Positions 11,708 through 22,517 of a stretch of DNA of 64,000 nucleotides are shown here, piece after piece. Every line of letters starts with the position of its first letter. The stretch's first letter is position 1. A program made the position numbers and the translations under genes. The DNA comes from Panax quinquefolius (lineage: Eukaryota; Streptophyta; Magnoliopsida; Apiales; Araliaceae), in NCBI GenBank assembly GCA_020205615.1, contig CM035152.1, forward strand, positions 148,666,166 to 148,730,165, written 5' to 3'. Below the pieces are notes generated by a model. The model did not search any database. It saw only the letters and a program-made list of their open reading frames with translations, and was not told the DNA's origin.

Positions 11708-14171
11708 ATTCCCACCAGAACCCTTTAGCGATGTTGACAATATGTTTAGTGATGACGAAATGAATGTTATCCCTGTCAATAATGAGCGTCATTTTCTCGG
11801 GCCGATGAATATTCAGTGTCCTTATTGTTTAGCCTTACATTGGCGGGATGAACGATTATCTTGCACAGGATTGTCCAATCCAAGATTCGAAACATGTTGT
11901 CTACAAGGAAAAATTAAGTTACCAGAACTTATTGCACCCCCACCTCCTATTCGTGCATTATTTGATGGACATGATGGTCAAGCAAAATCATTTTGTCGGC
12001 ATAATAGGGAGTACAATGCAGCTAATGCTTTCACGAGCTTGGGTGCTAAGCTTGACGACAGATTACTCAACTCAAGAGGGCCAACATCATTTCCTATTTA
12101 TGGAGAATTACGTCACCGTACCGGGTCATTGTTACCCCCGGATGGTCGCGCACCCATCTACTGTCAGTTGTACATATATGACCCAGCCACTGCATTGGAT
12201 ATTCGACGTGCGCTGAATAATAACTTGTGTCAAGATGTCCTCAACACTGTACAGAATTGTTTGTTGTCAGTGAATCATTTTGCTTCAAAGTACAAACATG
12301 CCCATGAAATACTAACTGAGTCAGAATCTTCAGATCATGATTTACGTGCTCACCTTCATTATACCTCATCAACTAATAGGCATCAGTATAATCTTCCAAC
12401 CACTGATGAAATAGCTGTGATTTTTCCTGGTGATGGTAGTGATAGTAGTGGTATGCGGGATATTGTTCTGCACCTAAAAGGAGATAATAGAGCCCTGAGC
12501 TAGATTAATGAGTGTTATTCAGCATATTTACCATTACACTATGTACTTCTATTCCCTACTGGTGAGCTTGGTTGGGAACCTGGTCTACGACAGTGGAACT
12601 CTGAACAAAATGATTTTTCAGTAAGAAGGATGACACAGATGCAATTTTACAGTTATCGTATGTTTCCACGTTCCACCGAGTATTCAACAATTCTTAGAGG
12701 AGGAAAGTTATTTCAAGAGTTTATAGTAGATGCTTGGGCATCAACAGAGCAAAACATGTTGTCTTATATCAGACTCAATCAGGATAAGTTGTGTGACGAC
12801 AGTGTTGATGAGTTGGGCCCTGATTAGATCAGAAAACACTTTGTTCTGCCATCGTCCTTTACTGGGAGTGCACGTAACATGAACCAGATTTTTCATGACT
12901 CTATGGCCATCATAAGGTACCACCAACACCCTGACATCTTTCTCACCATGACGACCAACCTAAAATGGCCCGAAATAATAGCTGCCTTACTAGAACACCA
13001 AACCTCTTTGGATCGTCCAGACATAGTTGCTCGTGTATTTGAGTTAAAACGGCGTGCCCTGATGCATGAGGTAAAAAATGAACAAATTTTTGGTCAAAAA
13101 GTTGCTCATGTATTCACCATTGAGTTCCAAAAATGAGGGTTACCACATATGCATGCTTTATTCTTCCTTCATGGCCCTGACAAGATTCAGACAACTGCAC
13201 AAGTGGATCAGTTAGTTAGTGCTGAATTCCCAGATCCATCCACTGATCCAACTCTTTACGAAACAATCAAGAGTTGTATGGTTCTCGAAACCCATATTCA
13301 ACTTGCATGGTGAACGGTGCATGCCGGTTCCATTATCCAAAAGTCTTTGCAGATTCGACTACTATGGATGAACATGGGTACCCTGTTTACCGTCGTCATC
13401 GTAATGGTCTGTCTTACACCACCAGAGGGCATACATTTGATAATCGAGATGTCGTACCTTATAATCCACACCTATCAAGAAAGTTTAATTGTCATATAAA
13501 TGTGGAGGTCTGTGCAGGAATGAGGTGCATTAAATATATCCACAAGTACATTTACAAAGGCCATGACCGCACAACTATGGTTTTAAAGGGACCAGATGGA
13601 AACAATGAGATAAAGCAATACCTTGATGAAAGGTATATTGGACTGACAGAGGCTCCATGACGACTCTTTGGTTATCCTCTTCATGAAGAAATTCCTTCGG
13701 TTGTACGGCTAGATCTACATTTACCTGGGATGCATCAAGTTGTTTACGATCCTACTAAAACACTTGAAACAATAAGACTTGGGTCTAGGAGTCAAATCAC
13801 AACTCTAACTGGATTCTTTGACTGTTCTTCTTTAAATGATGTTGCACGTGCCTACATATACCAAGAATTTCCCCAACATTTCGTTTGGAACAAAGGTCAG
13901 AAGATTTGGACTCCGAGGCAGAGTGGGTTTGCAATTGACATATTATACTTTGCTACGCCCAATTCTGGGGAGCAATTTTACCTTCGATTGCTATTAATAG
14001 TTGTCAGAAGACCGCATTCTTTTGATGGTCTACGCACGATCAATGGTGTGTTTCATGATAGTTTTAAATCAGCATGTGTAGCTATGGGGCTCCTGGAAGA
14101 TGATGCGGAGTGGGTACAATGCCTCCAAGAGGCTTCAACCATGAATACGGGATACCAGTTACGAAGACTAT
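11708..14171 (+). pseudogene. Helitron Rep (HUH endonuclease) portion
   Basis: The order matches plant Helitron proteins. There is a zinc-finger-like segment (FLGPMNIQCPYCLALHWRDE), then the helitron helicase-like domain (GAKLDDRLLN, GRAPIYCQLYIYDP), then Rep motifs. HUH motif II is seen as GLPHMHALFFL near 13140-13170. The catalytic tyrosine motif is seen as KYIHKYIYKGHD near 13530-13565. In-frame stops occur near 12502, 12825, 13134 and 13658, with a frame change near 13270. The HUH histidines and both tyrosines remain legible. The enzyme would nick and ligate single strands at Helitron ends. The frame is interrupted by the solo LTR at 14172. Confidence 0.8.
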
Positions 14172-14993
14172 TGTAAGACCCCAATTTTTTGTTATAAAGA
14201 TGATTTTTCTATAAATATCATTTTTGAATATTATGGAATGAATTTGATATAATGTTATAGTTGTGGGTAATATTTATAAATTTTGCTAAGTATGCAAGTT
14301 GTTATAAAATATTCGATTGGTCGGGGAATATTCTTTTTATGGGAAGAATATTATGTACAATGGCGTAATCATTGGTGGACCCCGTAACGGAATTATTGTC
14401 GGATTGAGAAAATGACAAAAATATTTTTATGAAAATAACGGCGGAAGTTTTACCGTTAATACTATTGAACTACTCGATAGTAAAAGTATAGTAATACGCG
14501 TGGTTGTATAGTAGCGCACGGTATTGATTATTGATGCTTACGTGAGAAGTCACTCAGTTATACTTAATTATTCACTCTGAGAATTGCTACATCATATCTC
14601 TCGTATTATTGATTCGATTATTGTTATAGTATCATCGCATTATATGTTATATTATTAAATCAATAATTGAGGCGACAAAGTTATTCATATTATTAAATTG
14701 CAATATTTACAATGTCTAAAAAGTTACATCGAGGAGAGGTTTGGTCACCTAATTGCGGCATGATAGGGAGAAATCCTTATTGGAAAGCCCCTTCTTTCCA
14801 GGAACAACTTTGGTTGCTAAATATTGTGAGTTATAATATTAATGATAAATAAGTTCGTGTTGATTAAAGATGAATTTGATAGTTTTATTGTATTGGGATT
14901 ATTTGTGTTAGTAGAAATCGACATCTATTACGATGATAATTAATATGCGGAGGTTATATTGTTCAATCGAAGTATTAGGGAACTTTTGTGTTT

Positions 14994-15165
14994 GAGTACT
15001 ATTCACGAGTTACTTATTCACGAGTTACTATTCACGAGTTACTATTCACGAGTTACTATTCACGAGTTACTATTCATGATGAGTTCTTATTCACGAGTTA
15101 CTTATTCATGAGTTCTTATTCACGAGTTATTATTCACGAGTTACTATTCACCCGATTCTTATTCA
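14994..15165 (+). repeat. Tandem repeat of TATTCACGAGTTAC
   Basis: About a dozen imperfect copies of a 14-base unit, some with ATGAG or TTCTTA variants, lie upstream of the TATA box of the solo LTR. The reverse complement of the same unit (GTGAATAGTAACTC) is repeated in the LTRs at about 45848-45945 and 51758-51843, and a weaker form at about 56925-57035. It is a conserved, copy-variable LTR motif. Confidence 0.8.
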
Positions 15166-15449
15166 CTCTAGTATTGTGCATTCGGGTATTTGGGTACAAT
15201 ATTATTCCATGAGGAGATGTCTTTAATTTTTCGGGAATAGTTGGTTTAAGTTATATTAGTGAATCAATATGGACCATTGGTGGAAAGTTATAATAGTGAA
15301 TCAATATGGATCATTTGGTTTAAAGTTTTAATAGTAAATCAAGATGGAATGTTGCTTTAAGTTTTAATAGTAAATCAATCTGGACCGTCCATTTAAAAGT
15401 AAATCAATCTGGACCGTTCAGGAATTAGTTACTATTCAATCCATTCTTC

Positions 15450-15457
15450 TATAAATA
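15450..15457 (+). promoter_or_regulatory. LTR TATA box
   Basis: TATAAATA lies in CTTCTATAAATAGAAGCTC, about midway through the solo LTR, followed by the CT-rich and AGAGAGAG leader usual after LTR start sites. The equivalent box occurs in each related LTR: 28511-28518, 46221-46228, 52117-52124 and 57406-57413, all on the minus strand. Confidence 0.6.
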
Positions 15458-15599
15458 GAAGCTCATTCCTTCATTATTTCTTACGAATTTACTGAAACTC
15501 TAGAGAGAGAAATTATAGAGAGAAAGAAGAAGAGTATTCTGCTACTTCACTACTTCGATATCCAGTGTCTTTTATGGTAAGGGGTGTTATTCTTTCTTA

Positions 15600-16320
15600 T
15601 TCATAAAGAGAACTTCTGTTATTCCATTCTTTATTATTCTGTTGGAATAACCTATATACGCGGCATACCCTATACTTGGTGAAATCCTTATGTTATTCAA
15701 TTCTTTATTATTCTATTGGAATAACCTGTATACGCGGCATACCCTATACTTGGTGAAATCCTTCTGTTATTCCATTCTTTATTATTACATTGGAATAACT
15801 TTTGTATCTGTGACACACCTATACACATAACTTTGTACGCTGACATACCCTATACTTGGTAAAATCCTCCGTTATTCCATTCTATATTATTATGTTGGAA
15901 TAACTTTGTTTTATCACAATACCGCATACGTGGTGAAATTCTTCTATTATTCCGTTCTTTATTATTACATCGGAATATCACATCGGTCTTAATTTCACAC
16001 GACTGGTTCCATTATTTATTATTCGCATTTAATATTACGCCGGAATATCTGCTTCGAGTGTGAATTTCACGACTTTTGGTTCCATTATTTATTATTCCGT
16101 ATTTATTATTACATTGAAATAAACTTATCTATTCAAGTACCGCATGCATGGTGATTTATGTTGTTATTCCATTCTTTATTATTACATTGGAACATCCTCG
16201 ATTGTGAATTTCACGACTGGTTCAATTACTTATTATTCTGTTGGAATAACATGTCTATGCGAAGTACCGCATGCATGGTGATTTCTGTTATTATTCCATT
16301 CTTTATTATACTCAGTTGGT
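15600..16320 (+). repeat. Degenerate ~80-100 bp tandem repeats in solo LTR
   Basis: Repeated units contain ATTCTTTATTATT followed by GGAATAAC and a variable GCGGCATACC or GTACCGCATGC segment. At least seven copies can be seen, starting near 15620, 15700, 15770, 15875, 15950, 16080 and 16170. They lie downstream of the TATA box. The minus-strand equivalent is at 27850-28345. A second degenerate repeat containing GGCCCGTAGTGCA covers about 16560-16800. Confidence 0.7.
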
Positions 16321-17314
16321 TAAAGTTTTGATTTCTATACTCCATGAAATTAATGGAATAACCTTGATATTTGCGCTTCATCCAGTATCTTTTCATGGAA
16401 ATATTCTTCTGAGCATTCTTGAATTTTACTTTACAAAGAAGTATCATGTTGACAATTTGGATGTTATTAGTTCCTGGATAAATTAATTCTTAAACTTGTT
16501 TTATTAAATTTTTATATCATTGTCATCATCCTCGTGTTTATATTTTTGAAAGTCATTTGTGGCTTGTAGTGCATAGATGGACTTAGTATGATTATGACCA
16601 GGGATTATTCAGTATAATCATGACCGTAATGTTACAAATGATGTGATAAAAGTCCTCATTGGCCCGTAGTGCATTGATGGACAGTTGTTGGCGTGATCAT
16701 GACCATTGATGAATACACGAATATCCTTGGCCCGTAGTGCATGGATAATTTGTGGTCGTGACCCTAATGAATATCCTTGGCCGTAGTGCAGGGATGATGT
16801 GGATTATTTATTAAGCTGAGTCTCAGCAATAAAAGTGATGAAAAATTTTTTAAATCATAAAAGATAGTAGATTTTATTCTCTACTTGACTCTTTTAATGG
16901 ATTGCTTATTCCGTTGTAGTTAAACTTGTTGTCTATTGTATTTTATCAGTTTAGCATTGTTAAAGGCTAATGATAATTTATCCTGCATTATCTTAGTCAT
17001 AATATTTCTTCTTTGGGCTAGTTGAGCTCACCCTTTCTTTCCTTTGTTCTCTTGAGTGAAATGAGAGCGTAGCGAGGGACTAGCCGGGGGACGAGTGATG
17101 GTCCGGATGATAGCATTAGTAGTCCTCACTATTCTATGAAATAGTGTGATAATAATTATAATGGGGACTTATTCGAGAGTGGATATTATGCAGAAGACAA
17201 TATTTGTATTAAAACTCACAGCTCTTGTTGTATATTTAAGATTGTATTTGTATTCTGTACCATGTATTTGGCGACTCAAGATGGGTGATGTATACCTATT
17301 TTGGGGGCGTCACA

Positions 17315-19075
17315 CTATTCTGCATCATTCTGGTAGAATGCTCCCCAATACAGCCATGCACTCTGTGGAATCAATTCTCCATCCATATATGTGATGATCT
17401 TCTTCACAAGCTACAAACAACTTTTGGCATATACGATCCAACACAAACTCAAATCGAAGATTACGGTTTATATTTAATTAATCAGTTGCTACATGAATCT
17501 GGCGAAAAATTGAATGACTTCCCACCTATGCCACACCCCGTTCAAGATTGGAGTTTTTTTTCAGGTAATAGATTGTTGATCGATCATATGCAACTACAAA
17601 ATGAAGTTAATCAACTAAATGACCTTTTGAATATTGATGTTTTAAATAATGCTCAACGTCCGGCTTATGATGCTATCACTATTTCCGTTCTTTGAAAATC
17701 GGGAAAAATGTTTTTCCTCGGTGGAGGTGCGAGGCCGAGAAAACTTTTTGTACAACACCATCACAACTAAAAATGCAATGAGGGTCATATCGTCGTTCTG
17801 ATTTGCTTCATCAAGAATTACATCATTGTTGTTGTTAAGTGATTGGACAACTCATTCTACATTTTGCATTTCATTCGATATCATAGAAAGCTCGATTATG
17901 TGGTTTAATGAAGCGATCAACCACCTTTGGGAATTATTTAGGGAGGCTCGCTTGATAATATGGGACAAAGTTCCCATGCGCGAAGATCGACATGGTGTTG
18001 AGGCGATTGATCGCGACACTTCGTGGCGTCCGTGATGATAAGCAAGCGATTCGGTGGTATCACGATTGTGCTTGGAGGATTTTTGTCAAATACTAGGTGA
18101 TACCTAGAATTCGAGAACAAATTTTGGTGCATCTTTAAGACGTTTTACAATGTGGGCGAGTGTGTGTGTATTGACTTTGAGCATAAACATGCGTCTGAAT
18201 AGCAATCATCCTGCAAATTCTTCTCACGCATCCTTCTTGGAAGAGGTGATTTATATTACAGATTATTCATTTAATTATTCATTTATATGTAATGATATGT
18301 TAAACATCATACTTAGATTGGGATCAGTACGCAAGATACTGTGGAACTTCCTCCAGCGATACACAGGTGTCGAACTCTACATTAACTAATTTCCAGAGTT
18401 TATCCACAACTAGATGTGCTCAGTGTGGTAACCCCATCCTACTTAACTGAGCGCACAATTCTTTCCGCTCGGAATGATGATGTCTGCGCCATCAATGATG
18501 CTGCTCTACAAATTTATCCTGGCGAGACGTATACCTACTTGGCAGCTGACAAGGTGTCAGATGGGGACGAACTTTGTCGTTCTACCACTAATCAATATCC
18601 AAGTGAGTTTCTAAATTCTATAAACCCTCCATGTTTACCGCCTTTCAAGTTGGAGCTAAAGGTCGGGTGCCCCATCATATTGTTGAGGAATATAGCCCCG
18701 AAAGATGGAATCTGTAACGGGACCAGACTAATGGTTGTTAAGTGTGCATCGTGGGTTATTGAGGCTAGAATTCTAACTGGTGAAAAATCTTTGAATATGT
18801 TTTTCATCCCGCGGATATCATTATCACCGTCGTCCAAAGATTTACCATTTCAAATGACTAAACGCCAATTCCCAGTACGCTTAACATATGCTATGACAAT
18901 CAATAAGTCGCAAGGCCAGTCAGTCAAGTTTGTTGGTGTAGATCTGTGCTTGCTTCTATTCAGCCACAGTCACCTATATGTGGCCATGTCTAGATGCACG
19001 TCGGCTGATCGCATCAGTGTCCTTCTCCCTCTTAATGGACATCTACCACGACAAATATCGTATATCCGGAGGTGT
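17315..19075 (+). pseudogene. Helitron helicase (Pif1-like) portion
   Basis: It resumes the Rep gene frame after the LTR insert. LWNQFSIHICDDL and AQRPAYDAI precede a damaged Walker A region near 17700-17750, where FFLGGGA is followed by RPRK instead of GTGKT. A motif II-like sequence reads LIIWDKVPM (normally DE) near 17960. VCVLTLSINMRLN lies near 18150-18195. The last part, open from 18416 to 19111, has [43 protein letters not shown] and [14 protein letters not shown], the C-terminal Pif1 helicase motifs. Several stops fall between 17695 and 18415. The helicase would unwind DNA during rolling-circle transposition. This copy cannot bind ATP normally. Confidence 0.8.
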
Positions 19076-19742
19076 TATTGGACTCGATGTAAATATTACT
19101 ACCTTTTTTAATGTTTTGCAACTTACGTCAGGTAATTGGTTAATAACTTTTGTTACGTTCCAAGTAATCAGCAAACTTCTTTCTTGGTAGAAAAATTGTT
19201 TTGTCAGATTTTTGATTTGAAATGCTCTTCATTTATTAGTTTGAAATGGTCAATCAAAGATCAGACTTCTCTTTTGCACTGTTTAAAGATGGAGTATTAA
19301 ATGTATGTGTAGAGCTGCTTTAATTGCTTTGGTTATACACATTTCCCTTAAGAGTTTTAAATGTGAACAAATTTTGATCATAGTAAAATAATTAATAATA
19401 AAAACTATCGCTGCACTTGGGGGTAAACTTACCTAGAAAAACATGAAAATAATAAATGAAAATTGTAACAAGGAAACAAAAGTAGCTAATGTATTGATAA
19501 ATTGAGAAAGAGCCTATTAAAATTGCATCAGGGTGAGCAGAAGAAACTAAAATGCATTGTTGGCAATTTTATAGTCACCATTGATAGTAACAATATATTG
19601 GCAGAAGGGAATCTAAAATTATTAATACTGTGAGAGTCCCATTTGTCTTTCTTTACCCTTTTCCTTACACCTTGGTTTTGAGTTTTTAAAACTTAGTAAA
19701 TGAATTCCCATGTTGGTAATATTTTTGACTCCCTCTTTACAG
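19076..19742. other. Helitron sequence after the helicase gene
   Basis: AT-rich, with no recognised coding sequence. It ends with a pyrimidine-rich acceptor-like TCTTTACAG before the exon-like segment at 19743. Confidence 0.35.
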
Positions 19743-19947
19743 CCTGAACCAGCCTCTGGATATCACAAAGCAGGAAAACTAAAAGCGTTTCCCCCAAAGA
19801 AAAGAAGGTTCCCAATCCAAATTGCAAGCCACTAATGTGTCTGAAAGCTGGAGAGCATGTATGTTTCCTCCAAACAGTGAGACAGAGCTTCAGAGATGGT
19901 TCCTGGATGCCTACCTTGACCCAAAACAGAAGATATACATACTCAAG
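19743..19947 (+). other. Exon-like segment of unknown origin (possible captured fragment)
   Basis: 205 bp lie between TCTTTACAG and AAG|GTAAGC, with higher GC than the surroundings. One frame reads PEPASGYHKAGKLKAFPPKK. After a frame change another reads SESWRACMFPPNSETELQRW and ends DPKQKIYILK. The composition and splice-like borders suggest a gene exon captured by the Helitron, but I do not recognise the family. It could also be a late exon of the Helitron transcript. Confidence 0.35.
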
Positions 19948-20024
19948 GTAAGCATGACAGATCCTATTACCAGTTCCCATAACATATTCTTTTGCACTGA
20001 TACTGTCATTTCATGTTTCATAAG

Positions 20025-20203
20025 TGGTTGAACAAGTTGGATTCCTTCTTGGCTCAGAGATATATATTGTTCTAGTGGAAGGCTTCTACAACCAAGGTAA
20101 GGTTCCCATGGCTCAATCAAACTGCTTAGCTCTCCAGAATCCACTACTCTTTGAAATTTGTTCTTTTCATCAGCAAACAAATCATCAAAACTGATTTGGA
20201 CTC
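20025..20203 (-). pseudogene. Captured HIT-type zinc-finger protein fragment (ZNHIT2-like)
   Basis: The minus-strand exon begins after TTTCTCTACAG at 20203. It encodes VQISFDDLFADEKNKFQ, then RVVDSGELSSLIEPWEP and ISLSQEGIQLVQP. This resembles the region after the HIT zinc finger in plant ZNHIT2-like proteins (FDDL, F-x-R, SGELSKLIEPW, SLS-x-EGTQLVQPL), which take part in box C/D snoRNP and chaperone complexes. The zinc-finger exon is absent. The reading frame stays open to 19911, but similarity stops near 20025. It is antisense to the Helitron, like the PGDH and RER1 fragments. Confidence 0.65.
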
Positions 20204-20913
20204 CTGTAGAGAAAAGTAGACAATAAAATCGGATTAGATTGAAGCAATACAACCAAATAAAATAAAATTAGGCAAACACGTGGTGGTTTAAGGGTGAAAC
20301 ACGATTTAGTGGGCAAAATTTAATAATGAAAGAGACATAGGCAACGTCGCCAATACCAGACATAATCTTTTAAATAGTCTCCTCTAATAAAGTTGAATCT
20401 GAGAAATTTGTGCTTTGTACTTTGTTTTCATGAACCATTTATTATAGGTTTTACTTGCCATTTATAATTCAGGGTAAAGTAGGGGTTCTTATGTTTCGAA
20501 TTTATAGTTGTTTTATTTTGACTCACATATTTTGATAATTTTTATATTTTAAATATTTACAGGTACATTGAAGGATACTTGGTGTAAGCTGTAAAGTAAT
20601 GGGTCTTATGCAACATGTTGTTTCTCTATTTTCTGCCCATTTATATTTTTTTTGTTCCGACTTTTGTAAAGTTAATTAATTATACATGGTTATGATGATT
20701 TTTGGGTATGGAATGATGATTTTTTTGGTGGTTTGGATATGTATTGATGATATTAAGTTTTGTAGACAGGTTTAGAATTTTCTGGATATCTATTTTTAAA
20801 GGAAACTCTTCCGAAATTTCTTGAAATTAGTACCGATTAGCTCGATGATTGAGTATGTATGTCTTTAGATAATTTAATATTTTTTGATTTTTAATTTAAT
20901 TTTTCGTTACGTT
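20204..20913. other. Helitron 3' non-coding region
   Basis: AT-rich sequence leading to the 3' terminus. No coding signal was seen. It may include the intron upstream of the captured HIT-protein exon. Confidence 0.4.
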
Positions 20914-20940
20914 GTGCCTTCAGGCACGGGTTATAGCTAG
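20914..20940 (+). terminator. Helitron 3' terminal hairpin and CTAG
   Basis: GTGCCT-TC-AGGCAC forms a six-base stem with a two-base loop, followed by GGGTTATAG and CTAG, then host T at 20941. In Helitrons this structure stops rolling-circle transfer. The copy at 281-306 has a weaker five-pair stem and the same spacing to CTAG. Confidence 0.8.
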
Positions 20941-20958
20941 TATATATATATATATATA

Positions 20959-21238
20959 GGAACCGGATACTGTCCGGACTCCCGGACAGGTTTAAAATTC
21001 GGTCCTTTTTTTGTTTTTTTGCTTTTTTTTATTTAAAACACCTAAAAAAATAAAATAAATTATGGAACTTGAATTTTTACATAATACAGTGTTTTGGGTG
21101 TGTTTTGGATACATAAAACAAAACATATCTGTCTGACATGCATGTCAGACGATGCATACGTATATGTAAAAATTCAAGTTCCATAATTTTTTAAGGTGTT
21201 TTAAAAAAAAAAAAAAGGTCGAGATTTGATCCAGGTCT
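20959..21238. mobile_element. Hairpin MITE 1 in (TA)n
   Basis: Long imperfect inverted repeats are present. The left arm (about 20984-21087, with AAAACACCTAAAAAA and ATGGAACTTGAATTTTTACA) pairs with the right arm (about 21166-21238). A near-central perfect palindrome, GTCTGACATGCATGTCAGAC, lies at about 21131-21150. It is flanked on both sides by (TA)n and has no coding capacity. It abuts the Helitron 3' end through the (TA)n tract. Confidence 0.65.
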
Positions 21239-21365
21239 ATATATATATAATGACTCTCCAAATGAATCCCAAAATTTATAACGACGGTTTTTAAAATCAT
21301 TATAGCATAAAAATTAGCTTTTATGCTTATATCGACCGTTCGTTCCTTCCGATTCGTTGAAATGA

Positions 21366-21401
<36 letters not shown>

Positions 21402-21408
<7 letters not shown>

Positions 21409-21639
21409 ATACCTCTTTATTTTACATATTTTGCTCACCATCTTTATATAGTGATGGACCAACCGGGTGACGGTTTGACCCGTTACTATAGAACAAATAA
21501 ACGGTTTATATGTCTGATATGTCGCTAAAAGCTTAGACGACGATCCCTGATATACGCAACGAATTGAATTGTCGCCCGGTCCGTCGCTAAAGGTGATGAG
21601 CAAGGTGTGTTAAATAAGAGGTATGCACTTGATTCTCTC

Positions 21640-21645
<6 letters not shown>
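21402..21645. mobile_element. Hairpin MITE 2 in (TA)n
   Basis: The left arm near 21408-21478 (ATACCTCTTTATTTTACA, GTGATGGACC) pairs imperfectly with the right arm near 21565-21632 (GTCGCTAAAGGTGATGAG, TAAATAAGAGGTATGCA). Both flanks are (TA)n: 21367-21401 and 21640-21688. The interior contains GACGGTT and GTCGCTAAA motifs shared with MITEs 3 and 4. No gene is present. Confidence 0.6.
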
Positions 21646-21692
<47 letters not shown>

Positions 21693-21804
21693 TTGTTCTT
21701 TAAAAGAATTTTTAAAACGACGTTGTTTTAATAAAGACATGATATTTAAGGTATGTTTTAGATCCGTTCTTTTTTTTTCTTCTCATTCTCTTTATATATA
21801 TATA

Positions 21805-21940
21805 GGGTTATATATTTATACACAGCTGTGTATTACACAGTAGAGCTATGGTGACGGATTTTTTGGGCTATAGTGACGGTTTACGGGTGAAACCGTCTCT
21901 ATAGCCGACTATGTAATACACAACTGTGCACATATATTTT

Positions 21941-21947
<7 letters not shown>
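21805..21947. mobile_element. Hairpin MITE 3 in (TA)n
   Basis: Inverted arms carry ACACAGCTGTGTATTACA on the left and TGTAATACACAACTGTG on the right. A central inverted pair, CTATAGTGACGGTTT and AAACCGTCTCTATAG, makes the whole unit one fold-back. (TA)n flanks lie at 21794-21804 and 21948-21976. It has no coding capacity. Confidence 0.65.
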
Positions 21948-21978
<31 letters not shown>

Positions 21979-22104
21979 TGCATGAATTCAATTATAACTT
22001 TATTTGTTTTGTTTTGAAATTAATTCTCCACACTTTAAATTGATGTAAGATCGAGTAGTATGATACTTATAAATATAAAACCTATATATATATATAGTCT
22101 ATTT

Positions 22105-22298
22105 TTCAGTGAACCTTAAACAACAAACCAAAAGTGAACCGGCTATAGTGACAGTTTTTATTGGCGCTATAGCATATAAAGCCGACGACATAACTATGGC
22201 GATGGTTCGAACTGTCACTATAGCTCAAAAAACCGTTGTTATAACTGGTTCTCTTTTGGTTCGCTCTTTAAGGTTCGCTGGAGAAGGGAACCATATAT
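22105..22298. mobile_element. Hairpin MITE 4 in (TA)n
   Basis: The left end has GTGAACCTTAAACAACAA, CCAAAAGTGAACCGGC and TATAGTGACAG. The right end carries the reverse complements with a few changes (CTCTTTTGGTTCGC, TTTAAGGTTCGC). (TA)n tracts lie at 22083-22096 and 22296-22309. The core again contains CTATAGTGAC, so MITEs 2 to 4 look like members of one superfamily. Confidence 0.65.
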
Positions 22299-22517
22299 AT
22301 ATATATATAATCATGATTGCTGGAATAGTATCCGTAATAATTAGTTGCCACAAATGGAGGACTGAGATTGAAAAGGATTTTACCCCTATCACTAGAAGGA
22401 CTAACGGCAGAAGATACTTTTCTTGGCCTGTCACTACTCTTTCTAGAACACGACAGATGACCAAAATACCCCAAATGGCTTCCACACAATTGAAACTCTA
22501 GCGACATGAGGTAATTG

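Larger units (their letters stand above)
14172..17314 (+). mobile_element. Solo LTR (chromovirus-like) inside the Helitron gene
   Basis: It runs from TGTAAGACCCC to GGGGGCGTCACA, with CTAT (or ACTAT, if one base is shared) repeated on both sides. The Rep/helicase frame continues directly on the far side. Its end (TATTTGGCGACTC to GGGGGCGTCAC) matches, in either orientation, the ends at 25274, 44634, 50523 and 55934. A TATAAATA box lies at 15450-15457. No gag or pol was recognised, so it is read as a solo LTR left by recombination. Long LTRs of about 3 kb fit the Tekay/Del group. Confidence 0.7.
7086..20940 (+). mobile_element. Helitron (autonomous-type, decayed), ~13.9 kb
   Basis: The 5' end is A|TCTATAATATAAAATAGAGC at 7086. 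The 3' end is a 6-bp-stem hairpin GTGCCT-TC-AGGCAC (20914-20927), then GGGTTATAG and CTAG at 20937-20940, followed by T. Insertion between A and T without target duplication is the Helitron signature. The element carries a same-strand Rep/helicase gene (10719 to about 19075) and antisense fragments of PGDH and a HIT zinc-finger gene. The Rep/helicase gene is broken by stops, a damaged Walker A motif and a 3.1 kb solo LTR, so this copy should not be autonomous today. Confidence 0.8.

Noticed and set aside
14994..15165. CRISPR-like regularly spaced short repeats
   Set aside because: Units are contiguous or nearly so, with no unique spacers, and lie in a plant LTR.
14988..15212. Open frame of repeated TSYYSRVTIHELLF-like residues
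   Set aside because: It is a translation of the TATTCACGAGTTAC tandem repeat in a solo LTR, not a protein gene. The same applies to the frame at 51634-51849.
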